Part shown: positions 36,242 through 46,922 of the stretch, one piece after another | Numbering within the stretch: the stretch's first letter is position 1 | How the letters are laid out: the number at the start of each line of letters is the position of its first letter | NCBI GenBank assembly: GCA_018105865.1 | Contig: CM030867.1 | Span: forward strand, 4,591,869-4,655,868 | DNA from: Metaphire vulgaris | Taxonomy: Eukaryota; Annelida; Clitellata; Crassiclitellata; Megascolecidae | DNA length: 64,000 nucleotides | Direction: 5' to 3' | Made by a program: the position numbers and the translations under genes | The notes under the pieces: generated by a model | What the model was told of the DNA's origin: nothing | The model's input: only the letters and a program-made list of their open reading frames with translations | Database searches by the model: none

Positions 36242-36357
36242 ATGCTGGTTCGCCGGAGGACACATGCGATGGAAAATCTACTTTGATACACTCGCTAGAC
36301 AAATTAGGCATTGGTAAATTTGACTCTTTAGTGAATAATCATGGGAATCAGCACTGA
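36242..36357 (+). CDS. dac: candidate terminal dachshund exon
   Basis: A pyrimidine-poor acceptor (ggtgtttag) is followed by AT, which makes Asn with the A left at 35766. The frame then runs 37 sense codons, beginning AGSPEDTCDGKSTLIHSLDK, to TGA at 36355-36357. An AATAAA lies 134 bp later, at 36491-36496. Phase agreement, an SP-rich acidic start and a nearby poly(A) signal support a last exon. I see no specific match to known DACH C-termini, and internal use with a donor at ATTG|gtaaat (36314) is also possible. Confidence 0.4.
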
Positions 36358-37150
36358 ATGCAAAGTAGGCCTATCTAAGTCTCTTTTAGATGGTTTTCTT
36401 TTGCTGCTATCATTGTAGCTGACTTCTCTGCTCTCTGGCTGTCTAAACAACCAGAGCAACATTCTGCATCCCAGAGCATTTATAGCGTTTAATAAACAAG
36501 GGCAATCAGCCGACTTAACTAACCAGAGATCATGTCACAGTTCAAAAGAAACTCAGAATATTTCAGAACAAGCTATTTTGTAAAATGCATCTCCAGTAAA
36601 CGAAGATTATTTAAAAATTTAATCTGGCATCAACAAGTCTTGCAGTCGCTGATTTTAAGCATCATTTTTGAAACGTCTCATCTAAAGAAAAATTTGTATA
36701 AAATTAAGCAAACTGTTATGTTTACTTGGGAAGATGCTGTCAATACAGCGAAGACCTTGATGACCTAATGGGGTCGTGTATGCTTGCTGGTTCGAAATCA
36801 TCTACTATGGATTTTATTGTCAGCAAAGAATTTCGATTTCTACACGACGTTAAGAGAAAATAAATGTGAAGAAATGCGAAAAAAAATTATAGTCTTTTTT
36901 ATAATCTTTTAAAATATCATTCCGTGGCGTCATCTTGTGTGCAATTTTAAATCGTTATAAATAATCTGAAATAATAATTATTCTCTTTGTCCGGTAACTT
37001 TTATAAGGTAAGTTTGTCAGTCACGATACACGACAGATGTTGGAGGACCTCGTTGCCATTGGCAACCAAACTGTATAATCGACAGAGTGTTTGACGAAGC
37101 GTCCTCATTGCAGCTTGGCAAATCGTCCTGATTACCTGCACGTTGTACGG
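36358..37150. other. no gene recognised
   Basis: AT-rich sequence downstream of the candidate last dachshund exon. The frame at 36532-36768 has no similarity I recognise. Confidence 0.5.
36491..36496 (+). promoter_or_regulatory. candidate poly(A) signal AATAAA
   Basis: This canonical hexamer lies 134 bp after the stop codon of the candidate last dachshund exon. The hexamer alone is common in AT-rich DNA, so only its position gives weight. Confidence 0.3.
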
Positions 37151-37660
37151 CACCACTGGCGGCGCAGTACCCCATGTGGCGCCGTAGGCCCTACTGGGTA
37201 CGCAGTCCCTCGTGTTGGACCGTAGCCTGTAGAGCCTATTGGAAGGGAGCGCATCCTCCCGTCCGTAAACCAAACTCCAGCCGACGTGGGGCCGTAGGCC
37301 CTACTAGGGCGCAGCCTCCCTTCGGAGACCAAGCCCAATCCTCCGATGGAGGCCGTATGCCCCACTGAGGGGCGCATCATCACGTGTGGGGCCGCAAGTT
37401 CTACTGGGGGTGCAGCCCCATGTGAGGCCGTAGGCCTTACTGGGGGCGCAGCCTCCCGTGGGAGACCATGGCCCAGCTCCCGTGGGGGTCGTATGCTCCA
37501 ATGGGGTACAGCCACGGGGAGATAAAAAGTTCCAGCTCTCGGTGAGAGACAAAGCGCCTTTTGGTCCGTAAGCCGAAAAGGAGCCGTTAAGTCCAAAGAG
37601 GACGTAGGTAACACTTAGAGGGCGCATCCCCCGTGGAAGACGAAATCCCAATGAAACGTA
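37150..37660. repeat. degenerate GC-rich minisatellite
   Basis: Variants of GGGGCCGTAGGCCCTACTGG, each followed by GGGCGCAGCCTCCCGTGG-like sequence, recur about every 45-55 bp. Long open frames on both strands come from the repeat lacking stops. Confidence 0.8.
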
Positions 37661-37769
37661 GGCCCAAACCGTAGTCGTGTGCCATTGGGCACTTAGTGAA
37701 TATATTAATTAGTTGTTTTCCTATTCTCGCTGCATTAGTTGTCTACAAATCCTATAGCTGATTAGTAGC

Positions 37770-37773
<4 letters not shown>

Positions 37774-37832
<59 letters not shown>
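37774..37832. repeat. (AT)n microsatellite
   Basis: About 29 AT units followed by AGGCCCTATATATAG. Confidence 0.95.
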
Positions 37833-37834
<2 letters not shown>

Positions 37835-37990
37835 CCCTATATATAGAGCTATATGGCTTATATATAACCATAGAGCTCGGTGGCTTATGGTCGGGCACAG
37901 GCGGAGCAGTGATGATGAGCGACTGAGGCTTGGGTTGGAGGAGGAGAAGGAGAGAAGAGAGACGTTCGGCCAGATAGCAGGCGGCGAGGG

Positions 37991-38230
37991 CAGTGGCGTA
38001 GCGAGGGGGCAGTGGGGGCGAACCGCCCCGGGCGGCACTTCCCCTATAGGAGCGGCATTTTCGAGATTTTCGAATTTTTAAATTTCTATAAGGTTTTTTG
38101 CTTTTATAGCGTTTTTATTGCTTGTCAGGAAATTTCGGGAAGACGATAACGTTTTTTGCTTGTCAAGAAAATGTCGGAGGCAGCACTTTTTTTCTCGCCC
38201 AGGGCGGCACTTTGCCTCGCTACGCCACTG
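37991..38230. mobile_element. hAT-like MITE with two GCTTGTC modules
   Basis: Direct repeats ggcgaggg (37983-37990) and agcgaggg (38231-38238). Inverted ends CAGTGGCGTAGCGAGG, then CGGGCGGCAC words on both sides. The module occurs at 38111-38129 and 38151-38166. Confidence 0.88.
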
Positions 38231-38242
38231 AGCGAGGGAGAG

Positions 38243-38453
38243 TATAAAAGAGAGGGGACGCGAAGAATCACGGTCGGAGAGTTATGACTTTGGAAATCGA
38301 ACTTGGAATCGCGGTCGAAGATTCGGGTCGGAACAGACCGGAGGAGATCGGGAAGGATCGGATCGAAAGGAAGGAGCAGGAAGAGAGAGATCGGAGAATC
38401 AGACGTTCGACGGGAGAAGCGCAGTTGAGGGCGAAGAGTAGCAGCTCCGCCTG
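38243..38453 (+). promoter_or_regulatory. candidate TATA promoter and non-coding first exon
   Basis: TATAAAAG at 38243-38250 is followed by about 200 bp of purine-rich sequence that ends in a strong 5' splice site, CTG|gtaagt at 38453/38454. The 200 bp differ in composition from the AT-rich flanks. A start near 38275 would fit the TATA spacing. No coding exon is recognisable downstream, so the gene, or possible retrotransposon leader, is unknown. Confidence 0.35.
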
Positions 38454-39640
38454 GTAAGTCAGTATGATATGATTAGAATAGGCTTAAGATACGTCTCATG
38501 CTTATGTACCGTTTGCTTTAATATTACTGTTTAAAGGACAATAATCTAGAATTAGTAGGCCTACTGTTGAGATTGATGAAGAAAGATCGGCTGTTTATAA
38601 TAATACATGTCTTTAATTACATTCGGTGTTATGTTCTGGTTTAATCTGTCTCTCCCTATCTTGCTTTCATCTCAGGCCGCGAGGCTGAGCGAATCCAGGG
38701 CGGACGGCAAAGGGAACTCCCCGGGAGTGTGAGGAATAGGAGAGAAAATGGGGGGTCGTCAAAGTTGTAGTCGTAGTTTCCGTTATGGTATGCAGACCCT
38801 GTGGCGGAGGCAAGACCACCAAGTGAGCACATAGGAAAAATAAAAAATGCTAATTTACGCATTCGCTTTACATTTTCAGATTTTACAAAATTTATATGTA
38901 ATAATATGAACTTTTGCAATAAACCGGGGATAGAGATAGCCACTTCCCCCGTCATTTTTGACGGGTTAGCCGCTAGTTTAAGCATATTTGTAAACAATTA
39001 TGAACTTTTAAACATAAACTACTTTTTGGCTTAGAAGTAGACGACAACGAAATTGACAGACGCACACATAAGACAAACAAGCATACAGACATTACACAAA
39101 CCATAGAGACAGACCGGCAGAAGGGCAGACAATACATGAAACATATAACAAAACAATTTAAGGTACTCAGTGTAATTCAAATAAGGAATTAAGAACAACT
39201 ACTCAAAGGTGACTGACTGATTCTTCTGCACAAAGTGCACGTGACAAGTAATAGTCATTAATTGAACCGTAATACTTTAGAGATACATTATGTGCGTAAA
39301 CTGTGCGCAAAATGCTCTGGAATTCTTAACATTACTAGGTGTTTACCCGTCAAAAATGACGGGGGACATTGGCTGTTTCACCACCCGATTTTGCGCTAAT
39401 GCAATAGCATTTTGCGCAATTAGTTCTCCTTCACTCACCGCCTTTTCCTTCAACCGAGTTAACGCCCATTCGTAGGAATTTTCTGAACCTTGATAGTCAA
39501 GGAAGGTGTACTGATTTGGCAGTGTCGAACGACATGCAGTGCTTGATTCTCTTGTTTGCTGTGCTGCTTTTCACGCCGAGCAACAGCCTGCTCCTCATTC
39601 TCACTTGATTGTCGGAAAGCTCGTGAACGCTGAACTTTTT
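38454..39640. other. no gene recognised
   Basis: The phrase GTCAAAAATGACGGG or its complement occurs at about 38953 and 39347 in opposite orientation. These could be ends of an element of about 0.4 kb, but no duplication was found. Confidence 0.4.
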
Positions 39641-39641
39641 T

Positions 39642-40125
39642 TTTGCACGGACGGTTAGAAAGAGGAATAAAAAAAGCTAAACAATGGTGCAAACCTCATC
39701 TTCTTAGCTCTTATATAGCCTGAGATATAGCAAATTCAAAAAATTTGGAAACTTTCGCAGACTTCAAAACTTTCGCGAAATTCACCGATAATACTTATGT
39801 TCAAACATTGGGGTCATCGGGTTAGAACTGATAGATCTTTGCCAAATGTCGACCGATTTTCAAACGTTTTGGTTTATTTTGTTCCTCTGACATCCCTTTA
39901 CAACTTTGCCGCTGACCAAAGTGGGGTTACCGCTGAAAATATTTTGCTAGGGGGCTTTAAAAGTTTTTCGGGGGGAGAGGGTGATATTTTAGGCCGTAAA
40001 GTGGACTCTACCCCAATTTTTTTTGTTTTGCACGGACGGTTAGAAAGAGGAATAAACAATCTAAACAATGGTGCAAACCTCATCTTTTTAGCTCCTATAT
40101 AGCCTGAGATATAGCAAATTTAAAA
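39642..40125. repeat. long direct repeat, two copies about 385 bp apart
   Basis: About 105 bp starting GCACGGACGGTTAGAAAGAG (39645) and running through CTCTTATATAGCCTGAGATA recurs at 40028-40125 with few differences. The sequence between is not recognised. Confidence 0.8.
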
Positions 40126-40289
40126 CGTTATATCAATCATTTCTGAAGAACACTTTTCCAAAAATTAAAAAATCCCCAGTACGGTGACGGCGTCTGAAAA
40201 TTTAATCCCCACTTGAGGGGTAAAATTTAAAAAATAGGTATTGAGGCTAGGAAGGAATATATATATATAATTATATATATATATATATA

Positions 40290-41150
40290 ATGGGGGCATT
40301 GGGAGAGGGAAGGGAGGTTTGGGAGGAGGAAAGTGGGTTGTACGGGTTTCGGAGCAGCGTTGTGTAGGTTTGGGAACGTGGTTTGGGGCCGGTGGGGTAG
40401 GGCGGAGCAGTGATGGGTTGGGGCCGGGGCGATTGGGAGAGAGATGGAGAGGTACGGGGGTTGGGAGAGGGGTGAGGAGAGAGAAGGAACGGGGGTTTGG
40501 GGCCTGTCGGGCATGGTGGGGCGGGTATGGGTTGGGGCCGGGCGATTGGGAGAGGGATGGCGAGAGGGAAAAGGGTTGGGAGACGGAAGGAGAACTGGGG
40601 TTTGGGGCGATTGGGAAAGGGATGAGGAGAGGGAAAAGGGTTGGAGAGACGGAAGGGGAACGGGGGTTTGGGGGCGATTGGGAGAGGGATGGAGAGAGGG
40701 GAAAAAGGTTGGGGAGACGGAAGAGAAACGGGGGTTTGGGGGCGATTGGGAGAGAGATGGGGAGAGGGGAAAAGGTTGGGGAGACGGAAGGGGAACAGGG
40801 GGTTTTGGGGGCGATTGGGAGAGGGATGGGGAGAGGGAAAAGGGTTGGGAGACGGAAGTGGAACGGGGTTTGGGGGCGATTGGGAGAGGGATGGGGGAGA
40901 GGAAAAAAAGGTTGGGGAGACGGAAGGGAACGGGGTTTGGGGGCGATTGGGAGAGGGATGGGGAGAGGGAAAAGGGTTGGGGAGACGGAAGGGGGAACGG
41001 GGTTTGGGGGCGATTGGGAGAGGGATGGGGAGAGGAAAGGAGATGGGGATATGGAAGGGAAAAGGGGTTTGGGGCCGGGGCGGGAATGGGTTGGACCTGG
41101 GCGATTAGGAGAGGGATGGGGTGAGGGAAGGGGGACGGGGGTTTAAGCTG
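40290..41150. repeat. G-rich minisatellite of about 62-65-bp units
   Basis: At least eight clear units of the pattern GGAGACGGAAGGGGAACGGG, then TTTGGGGGCGATTGGGAGAG, then GGATGGGGAGAGGGAAAAGG. Unit length varies by a few bases. One strand is very G-rich with many GGG runs. Frames of 155-308 codons open on both strands because the units lack stops; none looks like a real protein. Confidence 0.92.
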
Positions 41151-41904
41151 CAATTAAGACGCTTCGTTAAACGCTCCGTTTTGATTAAACAATATTTGGT
41201 TGTCAATGACAACAGCGTCTTGCAATACCCGCCGTGTTGCGGACGCGACAGACGGACAGACATCGAGAATTATATAATAAGATATACCAATCTCTTAGGA
41301 ATTGTTCGACTTTTAAAGTCATATACGATTCTTTGGACATTTTACATTCTATTATGTATACGAGAGTCGTTCCCATGAATGAGTCGTTCTCATAAATGAG
41401 TTACAAAACGACGCAGTTTAGTTCGTTTTTACAGTAAAACTGATCCAAGATATACGTTTTGTGCAGAATTTAATGACGAACAGAAATATCATTGTTTCAT
41501 GAATATGACATTTATTTCTATGGTTCTATGACATTACGTGCACGTATAACACAGTGAATCTGTGGATTATTCTACCCAACAATGTTTTTCGTCACAAACG
41601 CTGTATTGAACATTTTCCTCTAATTAAATCTAACGAATCAATGGAAAGAGTTTGAGTAAATGTGTGTGCAGAATAATGTCTGAGATTGACACGCGGTGGT
41701 CTGTGGTCAGACCTTCTGAACTCATCGATTGTTGCAATCGCTTTTACAGGTCTTCGCAACAACGTGCCGGCCAGGTCGTTTGTCGTCAACAAAATGTTCT
41801 CTGCCTTGAGCAAACTTATTACACCAACAGTGTATCGCCGATCTTGTAAAACATTTGTTACCATGTAGCCTATTGAGCACATTCCAGATTGAGTAGCATT
41901 TGCG

Positions 41905-42190
41905 CAGGCCCTCCGAGAGGGGGGCAGGGGGCAACTGCACAGGGGCCCGGCGGTCTGGAGGGGGCCCGGGCCGATGATGATTATGTATAATCAACAATAA
42001 AATGAATAATAACACTAAAGAATGGTTAAAATGTCAGTTCAGCAGAGGGGCCCGGCGAGCACACAAGGGGGCCCGGGACACAGTGCTAAATGGCCGCGAC
42101 AAGCAAAAAAAAAGGTCGCCAAGAAATTATGACGAAAAGGGCCCGTCGGCCATTCTGCACAGGGGCCCGGAATTTCTCTCGGAGGGCCTG
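41905..42190. mobile_element. hAT-like MITE, GGGGCCCGG-rich
   Basis: Exact duplication catttgcg (41897-41904 and 42191-42198). Inverted ends CAGGCCCTCCGAGAG. Contains GGGGCCCGG words and a reversed module (GCGACAAGCAAAAAAAAAGG). Confidence 0.93.
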
Positions 42191-42214
42191 CATTTGCGTT
42201 AAGTCCCCTAGCCT

Positions 42215-43736
42215 TTTAATCTTTCACTTCTATCAAAACTTATTGAGAAAATTGTGCTTTCTAGACTGACCGCGAACACCTTTCAAATAACTCGCTATAT
42301 AATGCTCATCAGTCTGCCTACACTAAACATCAATCAACTGAAACCGTTCTCGCCTATATTCATGACAGACTCTTAACCGCAATTGGTCTCCGACAAGTTA
42401 CTGGCCTTTGTCTCCTTGACCTCTCTGCTGTATTTGATACCATAGATCACACAATTCTGCTCGAACGACTCTCTCTCTGGTTTGGAATATCTGACATAGC
42501 TCACAACTGGTTTTCATCTTATCTTAAATCCCGGTCTTTTCAAGTGTCCTGTCTTAGCCAAATTTCTCTATCTCACACTGTAGATTTTGGAGTGCCTCAA
42601 GGATCTGTTCTTGGGCCTGTACTGTTCAGCCTTTACACAACAACGCTCTCATCTTTAATTAATTCCCTTAATTTAAATCACCAACTCTATGCCGATGGCA
42701 CTCAGCTATTCCTTTCCTTCTCACCTCTTTCATTCAATGCTTCTATTACTGAGCTTGAATCTGCATTCTCATCAATCTCTGCTTGGATGTCATCTAATCT
42801 CTTTGCTCTTAACCCTTCTAAGACAGAGTTTCTTTTAACTGGACTACCCCAACAACTCAAAAAATTGACAATCCTAAACTAGTTTTGGCTTCTGACACCA
42901 CAATAATCCCTGTTCCAACTGCTAGAAATCTAGAATTCAAATTTGATTCTTTTCTAAACTTCGAATCACAAATCTCCCAACTATCAAAAGCCTGCTATGT
43001 TCATATTCGTGATTTTCGCCGCCTACGTCTTTGCCTAGATACTAAAACTGCCTCCACAATTGCCACCTCAATAGTCCACTCCAAATTAGATTATTGTAAC
43101 TCCCTCTACTATAACCTTCCCAAAGCCTCTATCAACAAATTGCAATCAATACAAAATGCGCTTGCTCGTGCTGTTACTAAGTCACCTAAATTTTCCCATA
43201 TTTCACCCATACTAAAATCATTACATTGGCTTAAAATAACTGAACGTATCCAATATAAGATAATAACACTTACACATAGCTCACTTCAGTCATCAAAACC
43301 TGACTACTTTAGATCACTATTAACCCCTCAGCCTCCTCGACCCACACGTTCATCATCTTACCTCACTCTGTCGCGCCCACTCAATCAGTCATCCCTGAAA
43401 ATTTGCAGCCGTGAATTCTCATACGCCTCACCTGAACTTTGGAACTCGATCCCAGCTTCCCTCCGCAGACTTGGACACTTTCAAACAATTAAATCTGATT
43501 CCTCATTTCCTATAATTCCCGCATTATCTCCTCAAGTCTTCAGGTATAAAATTAAATCATTCCTTTTTCTAAAATCATATCCTCCATAGCTGTAACAACC
43601 TAGCCTCACTGCCCTTTGGACGTTGACTATTGCCTGGCTGATAACATACCTTCCCTATAGCTATTTTAAGAGAGGCTGAGCGCCTGAGAATAAGCAGCTA
43701 CTGTTGTGCTGTTTCCAAGGCGCTATAGAAATCCAC
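42215..43736 (+). mobile_element. CR1/L2-like LINE with altered catalytic motif
   Basis: RT blocks are readable: HQSTETVLAYIHDRLL, LLDLSAVFDTIDHTILLERL, DFGVPQGSVLGPVLFSLYTT, then YADGTQLF where the family has YADD. After a frameshift near 42880 a second frame gives LDYCNSLYYNLPKASINKLQ, FSHISPILKSLHWLKITERI, and PELWNSIPASL. The 3' end has GCGCTATAGAAATCCACG and ACTTTACTTACTT. It is closely related to the copy at 50186-52135. The Asp-to-Gly change and the frameshift make it inactive. Confidence 0.85.
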
Positions 43737-43744
43737 GATATTTT

Positions 43745-44684
43745 CAGTGTTAGGAAAGATCACTTGTAAAATGATCTTGATCAAAGATCAAGATCACTAG
43801 AAAGAAATTGATCTAAGATCAAGATCAAAGATCACTAGAGTATAAATGATCTAAGATCAAGATCACTTTAAAAGTGATCTAAGATCAAAGATCATACAAA
43901 TATAATTATATCATGTATGACGTGTCACGTATGATAACGATACAAATGCCCACTGTACGATGCATGTAAACTTTTGTAATACTAAGTTACTAACACAACT
44001 GAAAACAGTTCATGACAATTTTAGCAACTAACTGTCAGTGTTGACCACGGCAGTTCATTTTCAGCATGAGCAGACGCTCAAACGTTGCGTCAGACAACCT
44101 GTTTCTTCGCGGTGTAGCTATCAAACCTCCAATACTAAAAAGTCTTTTGACAGGCGCAGAAGATGGCAGGGTTGTGTTATATATTTCACAAATGCTGCCT
44201 TGACATGTGGGTATGCCAACAAGCTAGAAAGTTCCTTATTTGGGTTATTCAGGTAGTGCATGACCTCTATCTTGACTGCATTTTCACGACCAGTTGTAAC
44301 TGAGCAACTCCCCTCTGAGTCCCAGTGACAGTGCCAGTACTAATGGCCAGTTGGCCACACCCATAATCCTCATCATCTGCACCGGCTGCACTAACATGAT
44401 CATTGAGGTCCGAATGCTTGATTTGTCCGCCATTTTACTCAATACACATAGAAGTTCGTTGATTGATTGACTTAGTTGGGAGAATACGTATAATTTGATC
44501 TTTGATCTTCTGTTGATAATAAAGATCAAAATCACCGAAAAAGAAAAAATGATTTAAAATCAGAGTCAAAGATCACTAGTAAAAAGTGATCTAGATCAAA
44601 GATCAAAGATCATGAATTCTGATCTTAGATCAGATTTTAGATCGTGATCTTTGATCTTTTGATCTAAGATCACTCCTAACACTG
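43745..44684 (-). mobile_element. hAT element with transposase C-terminal remnant, GATC-rich ends
   Basis: Exact duplication gatatttt (43737-43744 and 44685-44692), inserted in the LINE 3' end. Ends CAGTGTTAGGA are inverted, followed by many GATCAAAGATC words. On the minus strand (about 44040-44240) it reads [18 protein letters not shown] and, after a one-base deletion, [20 protein letters not shown], the hAT dimerisation domain. Most of the transposase is deleted. Confidence 0.93.
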
Positions 44685-44903
44685 GATATTTTACTTTACT
44701 TACTTACTTTAGCCCATAAAAAACGAATAACTAACTGCACGTTGCTTCTCGCGCGTTGCATTTAACGGCAGCGTCGCCATATTCAATGTTTACAAATGAC
44801 GTCGCTGTGACGTCATCACTATAAACTTTGTCGAGTTGCTCCAAATAAAATTTTCTCCACAACTTATATTTAAGATTCCTTTCATTGCAAAAACTAACTA
44901 AAC

Positions 44904-45096
44904 TCAGTGTTTATTCTAGGCCTTCTTAGGGGGGAATTTCCCCCCCCCAAAGTTTAAAAATTCCCCCAAAAATTATTTTAGATGTTGACTGGGAGAATGG
45001 AAATTCCCCCCCAACGTATGGAAACTCAAACCTTGTCCCCTCAAACATTTCAAATTCCCCCCCCCCCCAATGTCAAGGGGGCTAGAATAAACACTG
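44904..45096. mobile_element. hAT-like MITE, CAGTGTTTATTCTAG ends
   Basis: Exact octamer aactaaac at 44896-44903 and 45097-45104. Inverted ends CAGTGTTTATTCTAG and long runs of C/G inside. Inserted in the right inverted repeat of the mariner-like element. Confidence 0.88.
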
Positions 45097-45141
45097 AACT
45101 AAACTGCATCGTTTTGTAACTTATTTATGGAACGACCCTCA

Positions 45142-45929
45142 TACAAATGCATTTTGTCTTTTGCTAATAAGTTGAAAGCTTTGTAATTCGTTGATTGACT
45201 TGAAATTTCAAAAGAAAAAATCACTCTTTATATATATTTGGGCACTCTTCGAAGCGGAAATTGAGCATTCGAAATAAACGGTCTCGTAACGTTGTTGTTG
45301 ATCATTCAACAAATGTAATGAATATTCACTAGAATGCGTACTAAGTTTAAACTTTCTGTTTCTTTTCGAGATTTTTTTGCCTCTGCTGAGCTGAGCTGAA
45401 CAAACACCGTTTTCTATCAGGGACGTCATTTCATTGTCTTCCGGAGGGGCAAGACTTTCGACTGCAAGTTTTAAAAAATACCTATGCAGTATTAAAATTG
45501 GTTTATGTCCATAGTACATGCTACATGCGATACTACATAGTACATACCAGTGATTGCAGTGGCGGACCTAGGGAGGGGCGGAGGGGCGGTGCGCTCCGGG
45601 CGGAATTTATTCAGGGTTGGCATTTTTTGTGGTCAAATAAATTTGTTCACGAATGTTTATATTGTGTGCCACAAAAAACGACCGCAGTCGAATAAAGGCC
45701 ACCGTTGCATTTAGAACTTTTCTTAGTGAAAATCGGGATGAGACTGTAGAGTGTAGACAATGCAAAGACCTATTCTGAAGAAAAATGTTCTCAACTGGGA
45801 TAAGCATGGAGCGTCGAATTCGCAAGAAGAAAGAAGAAAGAAACGAATGGATGGTGAAGTATCCGACGATGCTGCACTAGGGCACGAAGTTGAAACATAC
45901 TGGTTCAATAAATAACTTCTAAATTTGAA
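45142..45929. other. no gene recognised; one orphan hAT-type end
   Basis: CAGTGGCGGACCTAGGGAGG at 45559 looks like the left end of a MITE with GGGGCGG words. No partner end was identified. The rest is unique-looking. Confidence 0.4.
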
Positions 45930-46411
45930 CAGCTTCATACTCTTTCAAAGAAATATGACTTCATTACACCTTCAAACCTTTTTGATCAAGAATATCATTG
46001 TCAGTTAGATGATGTTGATTAGGTTATAGAGAAGGGAGAGTTTATTATTTGGAGGAAGAGACTGCAAACATTTGTATGGCAAATGGCTTTCGATGCAGAA
46101 ATGGAAGGTCCTTTGAAACTTCTGCAGTTCATTCAGAACTATATTCTTTGCGATTCAGTACCAAACATTTTCACACTGCTACGTGTGTTTCTGACACGTG
46201 CCATTAGTGTTGCGAGCTGCGAACGGTCATTCCCTAAATCAAAGTTAATCTCAAGAACTACATTCGGGCATCAATGAGCGATTCAAGGTTAATTGATCTA
46301 GCAAATAGGCCCTACTTTCCATTGAGCGTGATCTCATCGATAAAATAGGTTTTGATACTGCGATTAAAGATTTTGCGGAGAGGAAGGCCAGAAAATCAAC
46401 TTTTAGAATAA
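45930..46411 (+). pseudogene. hAT-type transposase C-terminal fragment (ZMYM1/TTF-like)
   Basis: Frames read KYDFITPSNLFDQEYHC, LLQFIQNYILCDSVPNIFTL, LRVFLTRAISVASCERSF and, further on, IERDLIDKIGFDTAIKDFAE, the end of a ZMYM1/TTF-type hAT transposase with its dimerisation region. Stops and at least two frameshifts (about 46018 and 46260) break it. No element ends were found. Confidence 0.7.
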
Positions 46412-46922
46412 ATTAATAATCGTATTTCTGATGTTTTTCTCTTAAAATTGGACCGCTAGATTTATTTTAAAATAAATGCATATTATAAAGTAAGCCTTAA
46501 TTCTTCTCTTCTTTATAAATGATAACGCAATTTTTCTTTTTCACACCTCTAAGAATGGCACGTCGCCAGAGGGAGGTGGGAGGGATGTTGTTGTCTAGCT
46601 GTCGGAGCTGATCAATCCATCTCTTTCTAGGACGCCCCAGAGAACGCTTCCAGGAGGAATCAGGGCGACGTCCGGATGTCAGATCAACCTGATGCTGTAG
46701 AATTTTTATGCAGGCACATCTTCGAGACGAGCTACGTAGCCAAATAGAGCAAGACGACGCTTGAGGACTTCGTTGTTTGTGATAAAGTCTTTCCATAGTT
46801 ATCCCATGATTATCCGCAGGCTCCTTGTTTGGAAAGTTTCCAGTGCTCTCAGGTCTTCAGCAAGTAAAGTCCACGTTTCCGCTGCATAGAGAAGGATAGA
46901 CAGAATGAGCGCACGGTACATG

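Larger units (their letters stand above)
41361..45141 (-). mobile_element. mariner-like element, dead, filled with later insertions
   Basis: TA dinucleotides at 41359-41360 and 45142-45143 border inverted ends CGAGAGTCGTTCCCATGAAT and TGAGGGTCGTTCCATAAATA; more matches (GTTACAAAACGA, GCAGTTTAGTT) extend inwards on both sides. At 41690-41880 the minus strand reads WCNKFAQGREHFVDDKRPGR, the second helix-turn-helix and linker of a mariner transposase. Inside are a MITE (41905), a LINE (42215), a hAT (43745) and another MITE (44904). Catalytic domain not seen. Confidence 0.7.

Noticed and set aside
37132..37651. 160- and 115-codon frames on the minus strand
   Set aside because: They follow the degenerate GC-rich repeat and have repeat-like composition.
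40227..41153. Long open frames of 155-308 codons on both strands
   Set aside because: They coincide with the G-rich minisatellite; periodic translation with no domain and open in several frames at once.
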